From positions 806,001-870,000 of the forward strand of contig CBDCMS010000004.1 in assembly GCA_965219005.1 (NCBI GenBank): DNA of 64,000 nt, given 5' to 3'. The stretch comes from CAUZIZ01 sp965219005. GTDB lineage: Bacteria > Acidobacteriota > UBA6911 > RPQK01 > JAJDTT01. The position numbers and the translations under genes are program-made. The notes under the pieces are model-generated. The model saw nothing but the letters and a program-made list of their open reading frames with translations. It was not told where the DNA came from and did not search any database. Shown here one piece after another: positions 12,092-22,300 of the stretch (position 1 is the stretch's first letter; every line of letters starts with the position of its first letter).

Positions 12092-15000
12092 TTAGGGAAC
12101 CAGCAGGCGGTAGAACTTCTTTTCTCCCCGCTCATCCACACCATCGAAGTTCCATTGGATCCTGGCCAGGAAGTTGGTCAAAGCCTGCGCGTCCTCCTGG
12201 CGATCCCTTTCCAGGAACGCCCCTAGCTTGGCCAGAAAAGGCTTGAGGGTCTCAACCGAAGCAGGAAGTGAAAGAGTCCGTGGATTGGACAGAGCTCGGG
12301 ACGCTGCCGCTACCAGGTCGAGATCTCCGGTCATCAGGAGGTTAAGCATCTCCTTCTGAAGGGGTGGGTAGCTGGTGTTGGCAGCTGCCTCCAGAGACAG
12401 CTGGTCCCAAGGGACCCCAGATCCATCCTCTCCCAGATGGTAGGTCGCTAGGATGGATCGGCCTACCACTTCGGTGCTTCCTGAGGTGCTGTAGCCGAGT
12501 TGGCCGGGTCCACCATCACCGGCGCGCTCCAGGAAATGAGTCCCAGCCACAGCCGTAAGTCCCCGGTCCAGCCGCTTCCGGTTTGGGGGCGAAGCAGAAG
12601 CGCGTCGCTGGGCTAGCTCTGCGTAGAAGCGGGCTAGCTCCGGATATTGTTGATCTATGCTCTCGCCTCCGGTCTGATTGGCAATCTGACCGTTGACGAT
12701 CAGAAGAGACGCGGTGGAGTAGCGGAAAGCCATCTCTGCCAGCCGCTCGTTCTCTCCCTGGAGCAGGGAGTCGATCCAGGCCCGATTGATGCCGTCGCGC
12801 AGGGGAGGATTCCAGACCCACCAGTGCCAAGCCGCCTTGTGGGCCCAGGCCCGCACGCCTGCGAAAGGATCCTGCATTCCTGCAGAGAGGACATCACCAA
12901 GCCGGGATACGGCAGGGCTGCCCGAACCCACGAGATCCGCCCGGGTCACCAGGGCCTGCTGGACGGACTGACGTGCCAGCTCGCTTCCGCTTCTGAAGGC
13001 CTCCAGGGTCTCGTCCCAGCCCACTCCGTCCAGCATCAGTTGCCTCAGGGACCAGAACGCCGCCTCCCGGCAGGACTTGACGGGATCGTCGAGGTGCTCG
13101 ATCAGGGCCGCGAGACCCTCTGGAGCCAGGGCCCCTCCAAGACCCAGCAGGGCGTAGTAGCGGATCTGGGGATGGGGGCTGTCGGCTTCCGCGATCATGA
13201 GGCGCGCTAATTCCTTGTTGCCGGTTGCTTGCAAGCGTCGCAAACGCGAGAGCGTGTCGAGGAAGCCCTCCCCAGGCGAAGCTTTCAGCTCCAGTGCACT
13301 GGCACGTTTTCGTACCTCGGGGAAGAGTTGGCCCAACGCTCGAATCGCATAGGCGGTGGTCACGAAGCCGGTCTGGGCAGCTTTGTTCCAGAGGCCGTAG
13401 GGAAATTGATTGGCCATCAACCAGCCCACGGCCCGCTTTAGGACCGGATCTTCGGCGGTACGGCCGGCGGAGTGGAGGGCAATCAGGGCGACGGCGGTGG
13501 GGGCAGCATCTCCCGTCTCCTGCACTCGTCTCCATGTCTTTCCCTCGTCCCCAGTCAGCCCCGGTTCAAATCCCCAGCTTCCATCTTCCTGCTGCAGGGC
13601 TAGCAGGCGTTGCAGGTCCCTTTGGACCTGGGCCTCGAACAGCTTCTGAAACTCTTGCGCCTCGCGGACGCGCTCCTCGTCTTCGGTTAGATGTGCGACC
13701 ACCTCGGGGTAGTTCCGGGGCCAGAGGCGATGAAAAAATTCGATCCGGTGGCCCAGGTCATCGCTGACTTTGATCTTGTCATCGCCGGTGTCGACGATCC
13801 TTTTTGCCTTCTCCTCCAGACCGAAAAAGTACTTGGGATCTTCGGTATCCTTCCAAGCCCGGTGCAGGATCTCACCCGCAAACTTGAAGACTACGTTGGG
13901 ACCGAAGTTGGACCCTCGACCAGCAGCGTTGATGCCCTTGGGGTCATCGGTCTGGAGGACATAGTTGGCCGTGCGGCGCTGCTGGTAGCGATGGAGTTTC
14001 TTGGGACGAAAGGCCCGTTCGTGTAGGACGATGTTGCGCCCCGCCACGCGGCTCCCAGCCGGGCCATCCCCGAGGTCGTTCGGAGGAAGGCTCGTGTTGA
14101 CCGCCGCATCCTGCAGCTTTACGGTGGGGCGCAGACTTTCGTACATCGTGTTGACCAGGCGGCGCCAGTTCTGTACGGTGCCGTCTGGCCAGTAACCGTT
14201 GCGGAAGGCGTCGGCCACTCCCCAGACGCCGGCCTGGGTGTGACAGCTCATGCAGTTCTCGCCAAACAGACTGGTGCCGTCCCGGACCCGGCGGTGGAGT
14301 GCAATGTTTCGGGGCCGATGGATCAGCCAGGCGTCTACCTGGGCCAGGTGGTAGTAGATGGCGTGCCGCAGGGCTCGCCGTGGGTCGTTGTAGGGAGCCG
14401 GCTTTACTAGCCGCAACTCGAGCTCGTAGGCCGGCTGATTGGCCTCTACCCTTAGAAAGTAGACCCCTCCCGGTTCCAGCTCACGGGTGACAAAAGAGCG
14501 AAAGTTCCTGTCCTGCTGGTGGATCCGCTCATTGATGTCGCGGCCCTCGTAGTAGCTGAACACGGGGACGGGTCCGGGGATGACCTCGACCAGCGGATGG
14601 ACGTAGGGGACCTGGGCATTGTTACCCACCTGTTTGATATCTGGGACCTCCGAAGGTCCGAGCTCTTCTGGTGTGGGCACGCCCAGCCGATACACCCTCA
14701 AGCGGGCACTGACGATCGGTTCCACCATCTGGAGATTGGCTGTGAGAACCCGGGGCTGCCTTCCCCGGTGTTCAACGCGGAACCAGTCGTCCGGAGAGGC
14801 GCCGGAGCGGGTGTTGTTGTAGTACTCCAGATCGTCGGCACCACCCACAACCCGGATCACCTGGTCCTGGTCCGTGTCCTCAAAGGGCACCAGAACGGCT
14901 TGCTCGGGCGTGTTGTTGGGCTCGGCTTCCAGCAGGAGATCTCCCTTGGAAATCGCGGGAACAGAGGTGACGGATACCCTGATCGGAAGCTGGCTCACCT

Positions 15001-15478
15001 GGGGGGTTCGAACCGGCAGAGAGGTGGCCCGTTGGGCCAGACCGGTGTCGCGCCAGATCTTGCCCAGGGGTTGGGAGCGGTCTGTCACGGTTTCCAGGTT
15101 GAGGTGGTAGGGGCCAGCCGTGGGGGCCCTGTAGACCAGATGCAGGTCCGGGTCCAGCGCATGCAGCGTCTTCTCCCACCCGGTCGAAGCTTTGGCGTCG
15201 AGGTCTCCTCGCTTCCCATCGAAAGCCAGATCAGGAAGATCGGGTCCCCGCCAACGTACCTCGATGCGGGCATTGGGAGGAAGAGAGGAGGGTTCGGGGA
15301 TGCCCACCGACATCTGAAGGATCTGGTCCCGCTGGAGTTGCCACTGACGCTCCCAACTGCCTTCGAAAACAACCCACTTCTGGAAGTCGAACGCTCGGTT
15401 CCTAGCCAGCTGCGAAGCTCCCAGGCCGATCGCCATGAAAGCACAGGCTGGCAGCAGTAATATCCTTCGGCCCGTCAC
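12092..15478 (-). CDS. Exported multi-domain cytochrome c / prenyltransferase-like toroid / HEAT-type protein
   Basis: 1,128 residues. A signal segment (about 4-20) precedes beta-rich N-terminal domains including LLLEAEPNNTPEQA, a pre-peptidase-like motif. A c-type haem site CMSCHTQAGVWG lies at about 407-411. From about 620 there are squalene-cyclase/prenyltransferase-type repeats (QEDGSWGFEP, QFPYGLWNKA), then HEAT-like repeats (about 790-1090) such as HPQIRYYALLGLGGALAPEGLAALIEHL read in parts. It is transcribed divergently from a smaller haem-motif toroid protein at 15678. The stop TAA at 12092-12094 lies in-frame with a long downstream coding frame. Predicted periplasmic; function unknown. 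Confidence 0.85.
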   Translation of the reverse strand: MTGRRILLLPACAFMAIGLGASQLARNRAFDFQKWVVFEGSWERQWQLQRDQILQMSVGIPEPSSLPPNARIEVRWRGPDLPDLAFDGKRGDLDAKASTGWEKTLHALDPDLHLVYRAPTAGPYHLNLETVTDRSQPLGKIWRDTGLAQRATSLPVRTPQVSQLPIRVSVTSVPAISKGDLLLEAEPNNTPEQAVLVPFEDTDQDQVIRVVGGADDLEYYNNTRSGASPDDWFRVEHRGRQPRVLTANLQMVEPIVSARLRVYRLGVPTPEELGPSEVPDIKQVGNNAQVPYVHPLVEVIPGPVPVFSYYEGRDINERIHQQDRNFRSFVTRELEPGGVYFLRVEANQPAYELELRLVKPAPYNDPRRALRHAIYYHLAQVDAWLIHRPRNIALHRRVRDGTSLFGENCMSCHTQAGVWGVADAFRNGYWPDGTVQNWRRLVNTMYESLRPTVKLQDAAVNTSLPPNDLGDGPAGSRVAGRNIVLHERAFRPKKLHRYQQRRTANYVLQTDDPKGINAAGRGSNFGPNVVFKFAGEILHRAWKDTEDPKYFFGLEEKAKRIVDTGDDKIKVSDDLGHRIEFFHRLWPRNYPEVVAHLTEDEERVREAQEFQKLFEAQVQRDLQRLLALQQEDGSWGFEPGLTGDEGKTWRRVQETGDAAPTAVALIALHSAGRTAEDPVLKRAVGWLMANQFPYGLWNKAAQTGFVTTAYAIRALGQLFPEVRKRASALELKASPGEGFLDTLSRLRRLQATGNKELARLMIAEADSPHPQIRYYALLGLGGALAPEGLAALIEHLDDPVKSCREAAFWSLRQLMLDGVGWDETLEAFRSGSELARQSVQQALVTRADLVGSGSPAVSRLGDVLSAGMQDPFAGVRAWAHKAAWHWWVWNPPLRDGINRAWIDSLLQGENERLAEMAFRYSTASLLIVNGQIANQTGGESIDQQYPELARFYAELAQRRASASPPNRKRLDRGLTAVAGTHFLERAGDGGPGQLGYSTSGSTEVVGRSILATYHLGEDGSGVPWDQLSLEAAANTSYPPLQKEMLNLLMTGDLDLVAAASRALSNPRTLSLPASVETLKPFLAKLGAFLERDRQEDAQALTNFLARIQWNFDGVDERGEKKFYRLLVP

Positions 15479-15677
15479 TCAAAATTCCCCGTTAGCGCTT
15501 CGAGCAGCGTGAGATCGTAGATTAGATGATAGCCCCGTTTTTCAAATTCTTCCATGAGGAAAGTTGAGCTGTTGTCCATCTCTCTCCTGGTGATAGCATT
15601 CACGCTAGCTGTTGTGCTGTCGCACCCACCATCGGGGTCTATCAATGGCTGCGTCTCAGTAGTAGACTGACGGGAAG

Positions 15678-16781
15678 ATGGAGCGACAAAAGCTCGTCTG
15701 TGTTGGGATTGTTGTCGTCGCCCTGGGGGCGGTGCTCGCCCAACAACAGGACCACCAGTCTCGCTACCAATACCACTCAGGAGAGATTTCCATTCCGCCC
15801 GCATCGGAAACCGAGCCGTTCCTGCTGGAGTTCTCTCCTGCCCGAGCCGTCGCCTATATGGAAGAAGGGGCTACGGCCTGGACTCGGGAACGCAAATGTC
15901 TGTCCTGTCACACCAACGCCACTTACATGGTCACTCGCCCGGCGCTGACCAGCAGCCTGGGAAGGCCGTCGGAGGAGCTTCGTGCCTTTGCCATTCAGCA
16001 GTTGACTGAATTTCAATCGACCGATCTCGAGAAACTCAGGTCGGGCATCAGACCGACCCAGGTGGCCTATCTGGCCCAGGGTATGGCTGAATGGGACGCC
16101 CACGTCACCGGCAAGCTCTCTGCCGAAACCGAGGACGCTTTGGATTTGATGCTCCAGGTTCAAGGGGAAAGCGGCGACTGGGGCAACACCGATGCATGGC
16201 CGCCTTTCGAGTCGAGCAACTATCACTCCACCACGGTGGCGGCGCTGGCGATGGCCACGGCTCCGGGATGGTTGGCGGTGCGAGCCAAGGACGAGGCCGT
16301 AGAGAAGGTGAAAAACTACCTTAAAGGGGGTGCGCCCCACGACTATGGTCGGCTGCTCCTTCTCTGGGTGGCGACGCGTTGGCCTGGGTTGCTTGACGAG
16401 GATGTGAAGCAGAAGTTGATCGCGAACGTCTGGCGACATCAGCGAAAAGACGGAGGATGGTCCATTCGTACCTTTTCTTCTCCCGACAAATGGGGAAGGG
16501 GCAATCGTGCCGAGAAGCTTCGGGCCGAGGACGAGTTCCAGAATCCTCCCAGTGACGGTCACCAGACAGGCCTCTGTTTATTGGTGCTGAGGCAGGCTGG
16601 GGTTCCGGCAGCCGATCCTCGACTCCAGCGGGCTGTGAAGTGGCTGTTGAGCCACCAGAGAGAGTCGGGCCGTTGGTGGACACGGTCCCTCAATACCGAC
16701 AAGTTCCACTTCATCACCTACAGCGGCACCTGTTACCCGCTCCTGGCCCTGGACAGCTGCGGGCTGCTCGAAGCCATGTAA
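15678..16781 (+). CDS. Exported toroid-repeat protein with a c-type haem motif
   Basis: 367 residues with a signal peptide (about 1-22, ending near VLAQQQ). CLSCHTNATY at about 74-78 is a CxxCH haem-binding motif. The rest carries squalene-cyclase/prenyltransferase-type repeats: QGESGDWGN, HQRKDGGWSIR, SHQRESGRWW, each starting an alpha/alpha-toroid helix pair, as in terpenoid cyclase folds without the catalytic DxDD box. It is divergent from the 12092-15478 gene, which has the same two features, so they may form one periplasmic complex (inference). A GGGAAG ribosome site precedes the ATG closely. Confidence 0.85.
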   Translation: MERQKLVCVGIVVVALGAVLAQQQDHQSRYQYHSGEISIPPASETEPFLLEFSPARAVAYMEEGATAWTRERKCLSCHTNATYMVTRPALTSSLGRPSEELRAFAIQQLTEFQSTDLEKLRSGIRPTQVAYLAQGMAEWDAHVTGKLSAETEDALDLMLQVQGESGDWGNTDAWPPFESSNYHSTTVAALAMATAPGWLAVRAKDEAVEKVKNYLKGGAPHDYGRLLLLWVATRWPGLLDEDVKQKLIANVWRHQRKDGGWSIRTFSSPDKWGRGNRAEKLRAEDEFQNPPSDGHQTGLCLLVLRQAGVPAADPRLQRAVKWLLSHQRESGRWWTRSLNTDKFHFITYSGTCYPLLALDSCGLLEAM

Positions 16782-17237
16782 CCCTGGGTCAAATTCGGTC
16801 TTGTAGCTTCATCGGGGTTATTGCAGTCCGGGAAGGTCTTGGCAATAACGCTTACAGCGTAGAGACTGAAATGGGTATGACTAGACCCAGGGTAGCTCGC
16901 TTCGCATCGCAACCCTGGGCTACACGCAGTAACGCCTTCGGCGTATGTGATAGGCCCACTGATCCACGTAAAGTTTCTTTCCTGTACGATCCAGCGCAGT
17001 CGGTGGCGTCGCTAAACTGAAAGTTCATTCGCTAACGTGGCTTCGGTCTCCAGGCCGAAGGTCTAATCGCGAAATATCGCAGTTGGCAACCGTCGAATCA
17101 CAAACCGCAGACGTCGAACGTGCGAGGTGTGAAGGGCAGAATCGCGGCCTTTCTTCGCGCAGAAGCCCCGCGACGTCGATCTAGTCAATTTAAACTTGCC
17201 GACGCTCGGGGCGTGATTGTGTACTATCGGTAGGGCC
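16782..17237. other. Intergenic region with palindromic repeats
   Basis: Around 16883-16922 lies a palindromic unit with arms CCCAGGGTAGC and GCAACCCTGGG enclosing a GCGAAGCGAGC-type loop, a common short interspersed form. Just upstream, 16835-16855 has GGGTTATTGC paired with GCAATAACGC. The right half holds a minus-strand copy of the dispersed repeat (16965-17065). No gene is supported. The segment before 17238 could hold the promoter of the MFS gene, but I cannot place boxes with confidence. Confidence 0.6.
16965..17065 (-). repeat. Dispersed intergenic repeat, partial copy on minus strand
   Basis: Read on the minus strand it contains CTTCGGCCTGGAGACCGAAG, CCACGTT, TTTCAGTTTAGC and GGATCGTACAGGAAAGAAAC, matching the left half of the copy at 58505-58890, although the blocks are partly rearranged. 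It is non-coding. Confidence 0.65.
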
Positions 17238-18572
17238 ATGGACGAAAGATCGGGCACGGCGGTATCATTGGCAGCTTCTTCCAAGATTCCCCTCTTCCCA
17301 GTCCTGCTGGTGAATTTCATCGGGTCTCTCGGTTTTAGCATCGTATTGCCCTTCCTTGTGTTCGTCGTCCTGAAGTTCGGAGGCAACCCCGTCGTCTATG
17401 GACTGGTAGGAGCCACATATCCGGCTCTCCAGCTTCTGGGCGCACCGATTCTTGGCCGCTGGTCGGATCGCTACGGCCGAAAGAGGATCCTGCTGATCAG
17501 CCAGATAGGAACACTGATTTCCTGGGTCATCTTCGCAGCTGCCCTGTTTCTTCCTCGGACCATCCTCGCGAGTGTCGAGTCTTCCCTGTTGGGCAGTTTC
17601 ACCCTGACGCTTCCGTTGGCGTTGGTCTTTGTAGCCCGAGCTCTGGACGGTCTCACGGGTGGCAACGTCTCGGTTGCAAATGCCTACGTGGCTGACATCA
17701 CGTCGGAAGAGGAACGCAGCCAGAGTTTCGGCCGCATGGGTGTAGCCTCGAATCTGGGATTCATCGTTGGTCCGGCCCTGGCAGCGTTACTGGGAGCGAC
17801 GGCCCAGGGTGAGAGTCTCCCCATTTTTGCAGCTCTTCTGATTTCGCTCGTGGCCGCCGTTCTGATTGCGGTCCGGTTGCCGGAGTCGAACCCCTGTGCT
17901 CTCGAGCACGGCCCCGAGGTAGCCGACCTGAACCGGGTATTCGGGCACGAACACAAGGACTGTGTTGAGTTTCAGGACGGCGATGAAGCCAAGCTCAAGG
18001 ACGCATTGGACAGACCGGGCATGGTATCCATCCTGGCGCTCTATTTCGTGGTGTTCCTTGGATTCAACTTCTTCTACACGACATTCCCGGTGCATGCAGC
18101 CGGAGTCCTCAGCTGGACGGTCATCGATACCGGCGTGTTTTTTGCTACTCTCAGCTTTTTCCTGGTGTTGGTACAAGGACCCGTTCTGGAACGGCTTTCC
18201 AAAGTAGTCTCGGAGGATCGACTGATCCTCGTTGGCAGTCTGGTTCTGGGCAGTAACTTTCTGCTGATGCTGTCACACGATGCTGGCGTCATCTACATGG
18301 CGGCCGTTCTCTTTGCTGTGGGCAACGGAATCATGTGGCCTTCGGTACTGTCGTCGCTCTCGAAACTAGCTGGAGAGCGATATCAAGGTGTGGTGCAAGG
18401 CTTTGCCGGTGGAATCGGTGGACTCGCCAGCGTCCTCGGTCTCATCCTCGGCGGTCTCCTCTACGAAAGAATCGGAGGGTTGACCTTCGCGGTATCGGCG
18501 GGACTCATCTATCTGAGCTCCGTGATTTCCCTACGGCTACTCTCGCCTGCCAAGCGCGCAAGAAAGCAATGA
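17238..18572 (+). CDS. MFS transporter (TetA/DHA1-like drug exporter family)
   Basis: 444 residues with about 12 predicted membrane spans. The MFS signature between spans 2 and 3 is visible as GRWSDRYGRKRILL (about 80-93), and ALDGLTGGNVSVANAYVADIT in span 5 is characteristic of the TetA-like DHA1 antiporters. A charged cytoplasmic loop (about 215-250) separates the two six-helix halves. ATG 17238 is preceded by TAGGGCC; a longer TTG start at 17217 is less likely. It is monocistronic or leads into the small exported protein at 18613. Probably a proton-coupled efflux pump; the substrate is not deducible. Confidence 0.9.
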   Translation: MDERSGTAVSLAASSKIPLFPVLLVNFIGSLGFSIVLPFLVFVVLKFGGNPVVYGLVGATYPALQLLGAPILGRWSDRYGRKRILLISQIGTLISWVIFAAALFLPRTILASVESSLLGSFTLTLPLALVFVARALDGLTGGNVSVANAYVADITSEEERSQSFGRMGVASNLGFIVGPALAALLGATAQGESLPIFAALLISLVAAVLIAVRLPESNPCALEHGPEVADLNRVFGHEHKDCVEFQDGDEAKLKDALDRPGMVSILALYFVVFLGFNFFYTTFPVHAAGVLSWTVIDTGVFFATLSFFLVLVQGPVLERLSKVVSEDRLILVGSLVLGSNFLLMLSHDAGVIYMAAVLFAVGNGIMWPSVLSSLSKLAGERYQGVVQGFAGGIGGLASVLGLILGGLLYERIGGLTFAVSAGLIYLSSVISLRLLSPAKRARKQ

Positions 18573-18612
18573 GTGCACTGTTTCAGTTCCACACAGGAGT
18601 AGTCTGACAAGG

Positions 18613-19164
18613 ATGTTTTCCAGAATGATCCTGATGATTTTGCTAGGCCTCTGCTCCACCCCTTGCTCTTCCACCCCTTGCTCGCAGGAAAGCGAAGAAC
18701 CTTCTCACAGTGGAGTCGAGACAAGTCAATTCCGATTGAGCCTCCGGGATACCGACTATTCCATGGCTCGCACCAGGATCTACCAGCTGACGAACGATCA
18801 GCTTTCCATCACGGTAGGTGGCATTCAGCGCGATCAGGATAGGCTCGTTTTCAAGCACAAATTCGATAGTGAAGAGAAGGCAGAAGTCGTCCGTTTGCTC
18901 GACCCGATTGATTTCGAAGGGTTGAAGAAACGATATTCGAATGACTGTATGGATGATGGCTCACAGATCGTCTTGGATTTCAGAAGAGACACCTTGGAGC
19001 GATCGGTTCATCTGAACAACTATTACCTCGAAGAGGTCGCAGGAATAGTGGAGTTCACAAACTCGATCGCTCCTAAGCACCTTGCGATCTGGTACGACCG
19101 CGAACGATTGCTCAAGGCTTTGGAGCGCTGCGAGAAGCGGCGGGCTGCTCCTTCCCGAAGGTAG
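18613..19164 (+). CDS. Hypothetical exported protein
   Basis: 183 residues. A signal peptide (about 1-24) contains a small tandem repeat, CSTPCSSTPCS, encoded by a duplicated CCACCCCTTGCTC. The mature part has a beta-rich centre (QLTNDQLSITVGG) and a charged C-terminal helix (RERLLKALERCEKRR). It follows the MFS gene by 40 nt on the same strand. I do not recognise the family. A possible lipoprotein reading is weak because the Cys residues are not in a clear lipobox. Confidence 0.65.
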   Translation: MFSRMILMILLGLCSTPCSSTPCSQESEEPSHSGVETSQFRLSLRDTDYSMARTRIYQLTNDQLSITVGGIQRDQDRLVFKHKFDSEEKAEVVRLLDPIDFEGLKKRYSNDCMDDGSQIVLDFRRDTLERSVHLNNYYLEEVAGIVEFTNSIAPKHLAIWYDRERLLKALERCEKRRAAPSRR

Positions 19165-19369
19165 AACCCAGACTCTCGGCGCCACTGAAGGACTTCCGCC
19201 AGGTTTCGCTGGACAGGAATCTGCCCGGGGGTACAGTGATGCCAAATCCAATCCAGAATTCTTCAAATGGCTGAACACCAGAGCTGAGGGATGTACGGGT
19301 CGCCGCTACCCACGACAGCGGTTGTCGACCGAGATGTCTAAAACCGAGATGTCTAAAAAGGAGGAGTCC

Positions 19370-22300
19370 ATGTCCGGAACTCGCCTTCTGAACGTAATCT
19401 ATAAGGGTCCAGCAGCTGGCAGAACGAACAGAGATCGTTGGCGTGGGGCACGCCTGGGGATCATTCTCATCCTCTTTGTCGCAGTGGGCTTGTTTCCGGA
19501 AGTCGTCGTGGCCCAGAGTGCAATGGGCGAAATCGAAGGCCGGCCTGCACCTGTGAGCCGGCGCCAGTGTATCGGAGGGGCGAACGCGGGCAACCTCTGC
19601 AATCAGAACTCCGACTGTCCCGGTTCCTCTTGTCAGCCGACCAACATCTTCAACGTAACCGTGGCTGTCCGGTTCAATGCCAGCGCAGCTCAACTGACTC
19701 AGATCCAGAATGCCTTTTCGGGTGCCTCTCAGGTCCTGTTCGACGCCACCGATGGGCAGGCGCAATTCGGCCAGGTCTCGATCTTCAACAACTCCACTGG
19801 CAGCAACGGTCACTTCTGGATCAACAGCACCGGTGGCTGCTCCGCTGATACAGGTAGCTGGGGCAGCTACAGCGGCGGCAACGTCGATATTGGAATTGCT
19901 GCCGCGACGGGGGCCAACGGGCCTTCCTGTATCGCGCACGAGTTTGTGCATCTGACCTACGACGCGCGCGACGAGTACGAAGCCCGGGCAGCCGGTTGTG
20001 GCGCGCTTTCTGGAGGAGCAATGTGCCCGGATCCGACCCAAGGACCGAACAGCACTGCCGCCGAGGCCTGTCTGATGGAGTGCTGTGGCCGGGTCGGCAC
20101 CGAATTGTGTTGGGGGCAGGCGGCAGGCGACAATCTGGCTGCCGGTAACCACGACGCCACCAATGTCACCGAACAGCCGGTTTGCCGCTCAAACCGTTCC
20201 TGCTGGGATCAGGTTGGCTGGTCCTGGCCCAATACTCATCTGGTGCCCGCTGGAGCCCCCGACCCTGGGACGGGGGGCCAGGTCCACACTCCGGTTGTCT
20301 TTCTGCAGCCGCCTTCCAACGCACGTCTGGTGATGGTGCTCGATCGTTCGGGTAGCATGTCGCTCGATTCGCCGACCCGGCTGGCGCAGCTTCAGACAGC
20401 GGCTCTCGACGTCGTGGATATAGCAGAGAATGGCGTGGAGTTGGGCATTGTGTCTTTTGCCACGACGGCTAGTGACGACAAGACCATCATGGCGCTGGGG
20501 GCGAACCGCAACGCCTGGACGACTCCAGTCAACAATCTGACTGCGGTCGGTGCCACCAACATCGGCGACGGACTGCAGCACGCCTACGACATGATCATTG
20601 CCGCCGCCGGCGTAACCGGCAGCACCGGGGTCATCTTGATGACCGATGGCGTCAATAATCGGCCTTCAGGCATGGCAGCGACCGACTTGCAGAGTAAGAT
20701 CGATTTGCTGTTGATGAACAACATTCCGGTCTGGGTGACCTGTACCGGTGACGATCTGGGACTCGATTCCCAGTGTGCCGAGATCGCCTCCGGGACCAAC
20801 GGAAGCTATGTCGACTCCTCCGATTCGGCTGAGGTCCCAGAGAGGTTTGTGGGCTTCTACGAGCAGATCGCTGGTCGATCACCCACCAAGAGCGTGCGCG
20901 GTGATGCCAAGGGCACGGAGCAGCCCCTGCAGTTCCTGGTGGAGAAGGGAGCCCGCGTAGCCACGTTTACGGTGCAGTGGACAGCTCCCAACGCGGAGGC
21001 AGTGGTTCTAGTGCTTGACCCCTCGGGGCAGACCCTCCAGACCCTCGACATCAAACAAGGCCGCTACTTGCGGGTAATGAAACCGTCTCCGGGGATCTGG
21101 AACGTCCGAATCGACTTTATCGGTAACTTTCCGGCGGATGAGGAATATGTGGTCAAGACCTATGTGGACAATCCCCAGGTCAATGCTCTGGCGGCGCTGC
21201 GTCAGCCCGTCATCCAACCCGGGGAAACCTTCGAGATTTGCTCACGGCCACTCCTGGAGGTTCCGCTGAACGGCCTCACCATTTCTGGGCACGTCCAGAC
21301 TCCCAGCGGCAATCTTATCCCCATCTTCCTCTTCGATGACGGTGGCCTCCAGTCGTCCAGCCTGGACGAGATAGCCGAAGACGGCAAGTACTGTGCAACC
21401 TTCAAGGATACCGACGAACGAGGAGCCTACATCTTTCACCTGGACGTCGTTGCGAACGGGGCAAAGGCGGTCGAACATGAGCATCCCGGCATCGAGTTCA
21501 TTGCACCCGAAGTAGTGGATTTCGAACGCTTGATCGAACTTTCCGGAACCGTCGTCGATCGTCCCCGAAAGCAGTCCACGGAACTGTGGAATTTTGAGGG
21601 GAAAGCCTTGGGTGGAAGAATAGCCGCTACCATCAACGGCTGTTTGGTCGCTATCAGCACTGAACCTGGACAATCGGCCCAGGAAGTCGCGGCGAAGTTT
21701 GCCGCTGCTATCAATGAGAATGAGTGTCTAAAGGCTCAGGGCATCACGGCGACGGCGACGGGTGGAATCGTTTCTGTCTCCGGACTGGACGTTGACGTCA
21801 CTGACACCATCATCACGGACCAGGGGATCAGACATGAGACGATCCCGACCTTGCCGGTTCAAGACTTCGCAACCGCGGTACGGGGCGACAACAGTCTGAC
21901 TGAAGTGGTCTTCGTGCAGGGTGCAGATACGCTTCCGAAGACCGCTGCTTCGGCGGTGTTCCGGTCGCAGCAGGGAGAGGCCCTGGATGCCAAGTCGGTA
22001 GAGCTGACTCCGAACTCCACCTCCTCGGTGCTTTTCAAGAGTGAGAGGGGTCTTGAGGTTGGACACGTCGAGACGGTGGTGAGTCCGGGAGTGGTCGCGT
22101 CGGAGATCATTCGCCTTTCAATCCCCGGCGTCGGAGAGCTCCCTCCAATTGGAGTTCCACCTTCTCCGCCCTGCGAGAAGCCGGTCGTCGCACTGAAAAA
22201 GAACGCTGAGCTCGACACCGGAGTGGCCCTTGCCAACACGACCGGGGAGAACGCCTCCTGTGATTGGGCGATCTATTCCGGCACCGAGGGGTCTCTGGTC

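Noticed and set aside
14519..15460. 313-codon plus-strand open frame
   Set aside because: Antisense shadow of the 12092-15478 gene; no coherent protein features.
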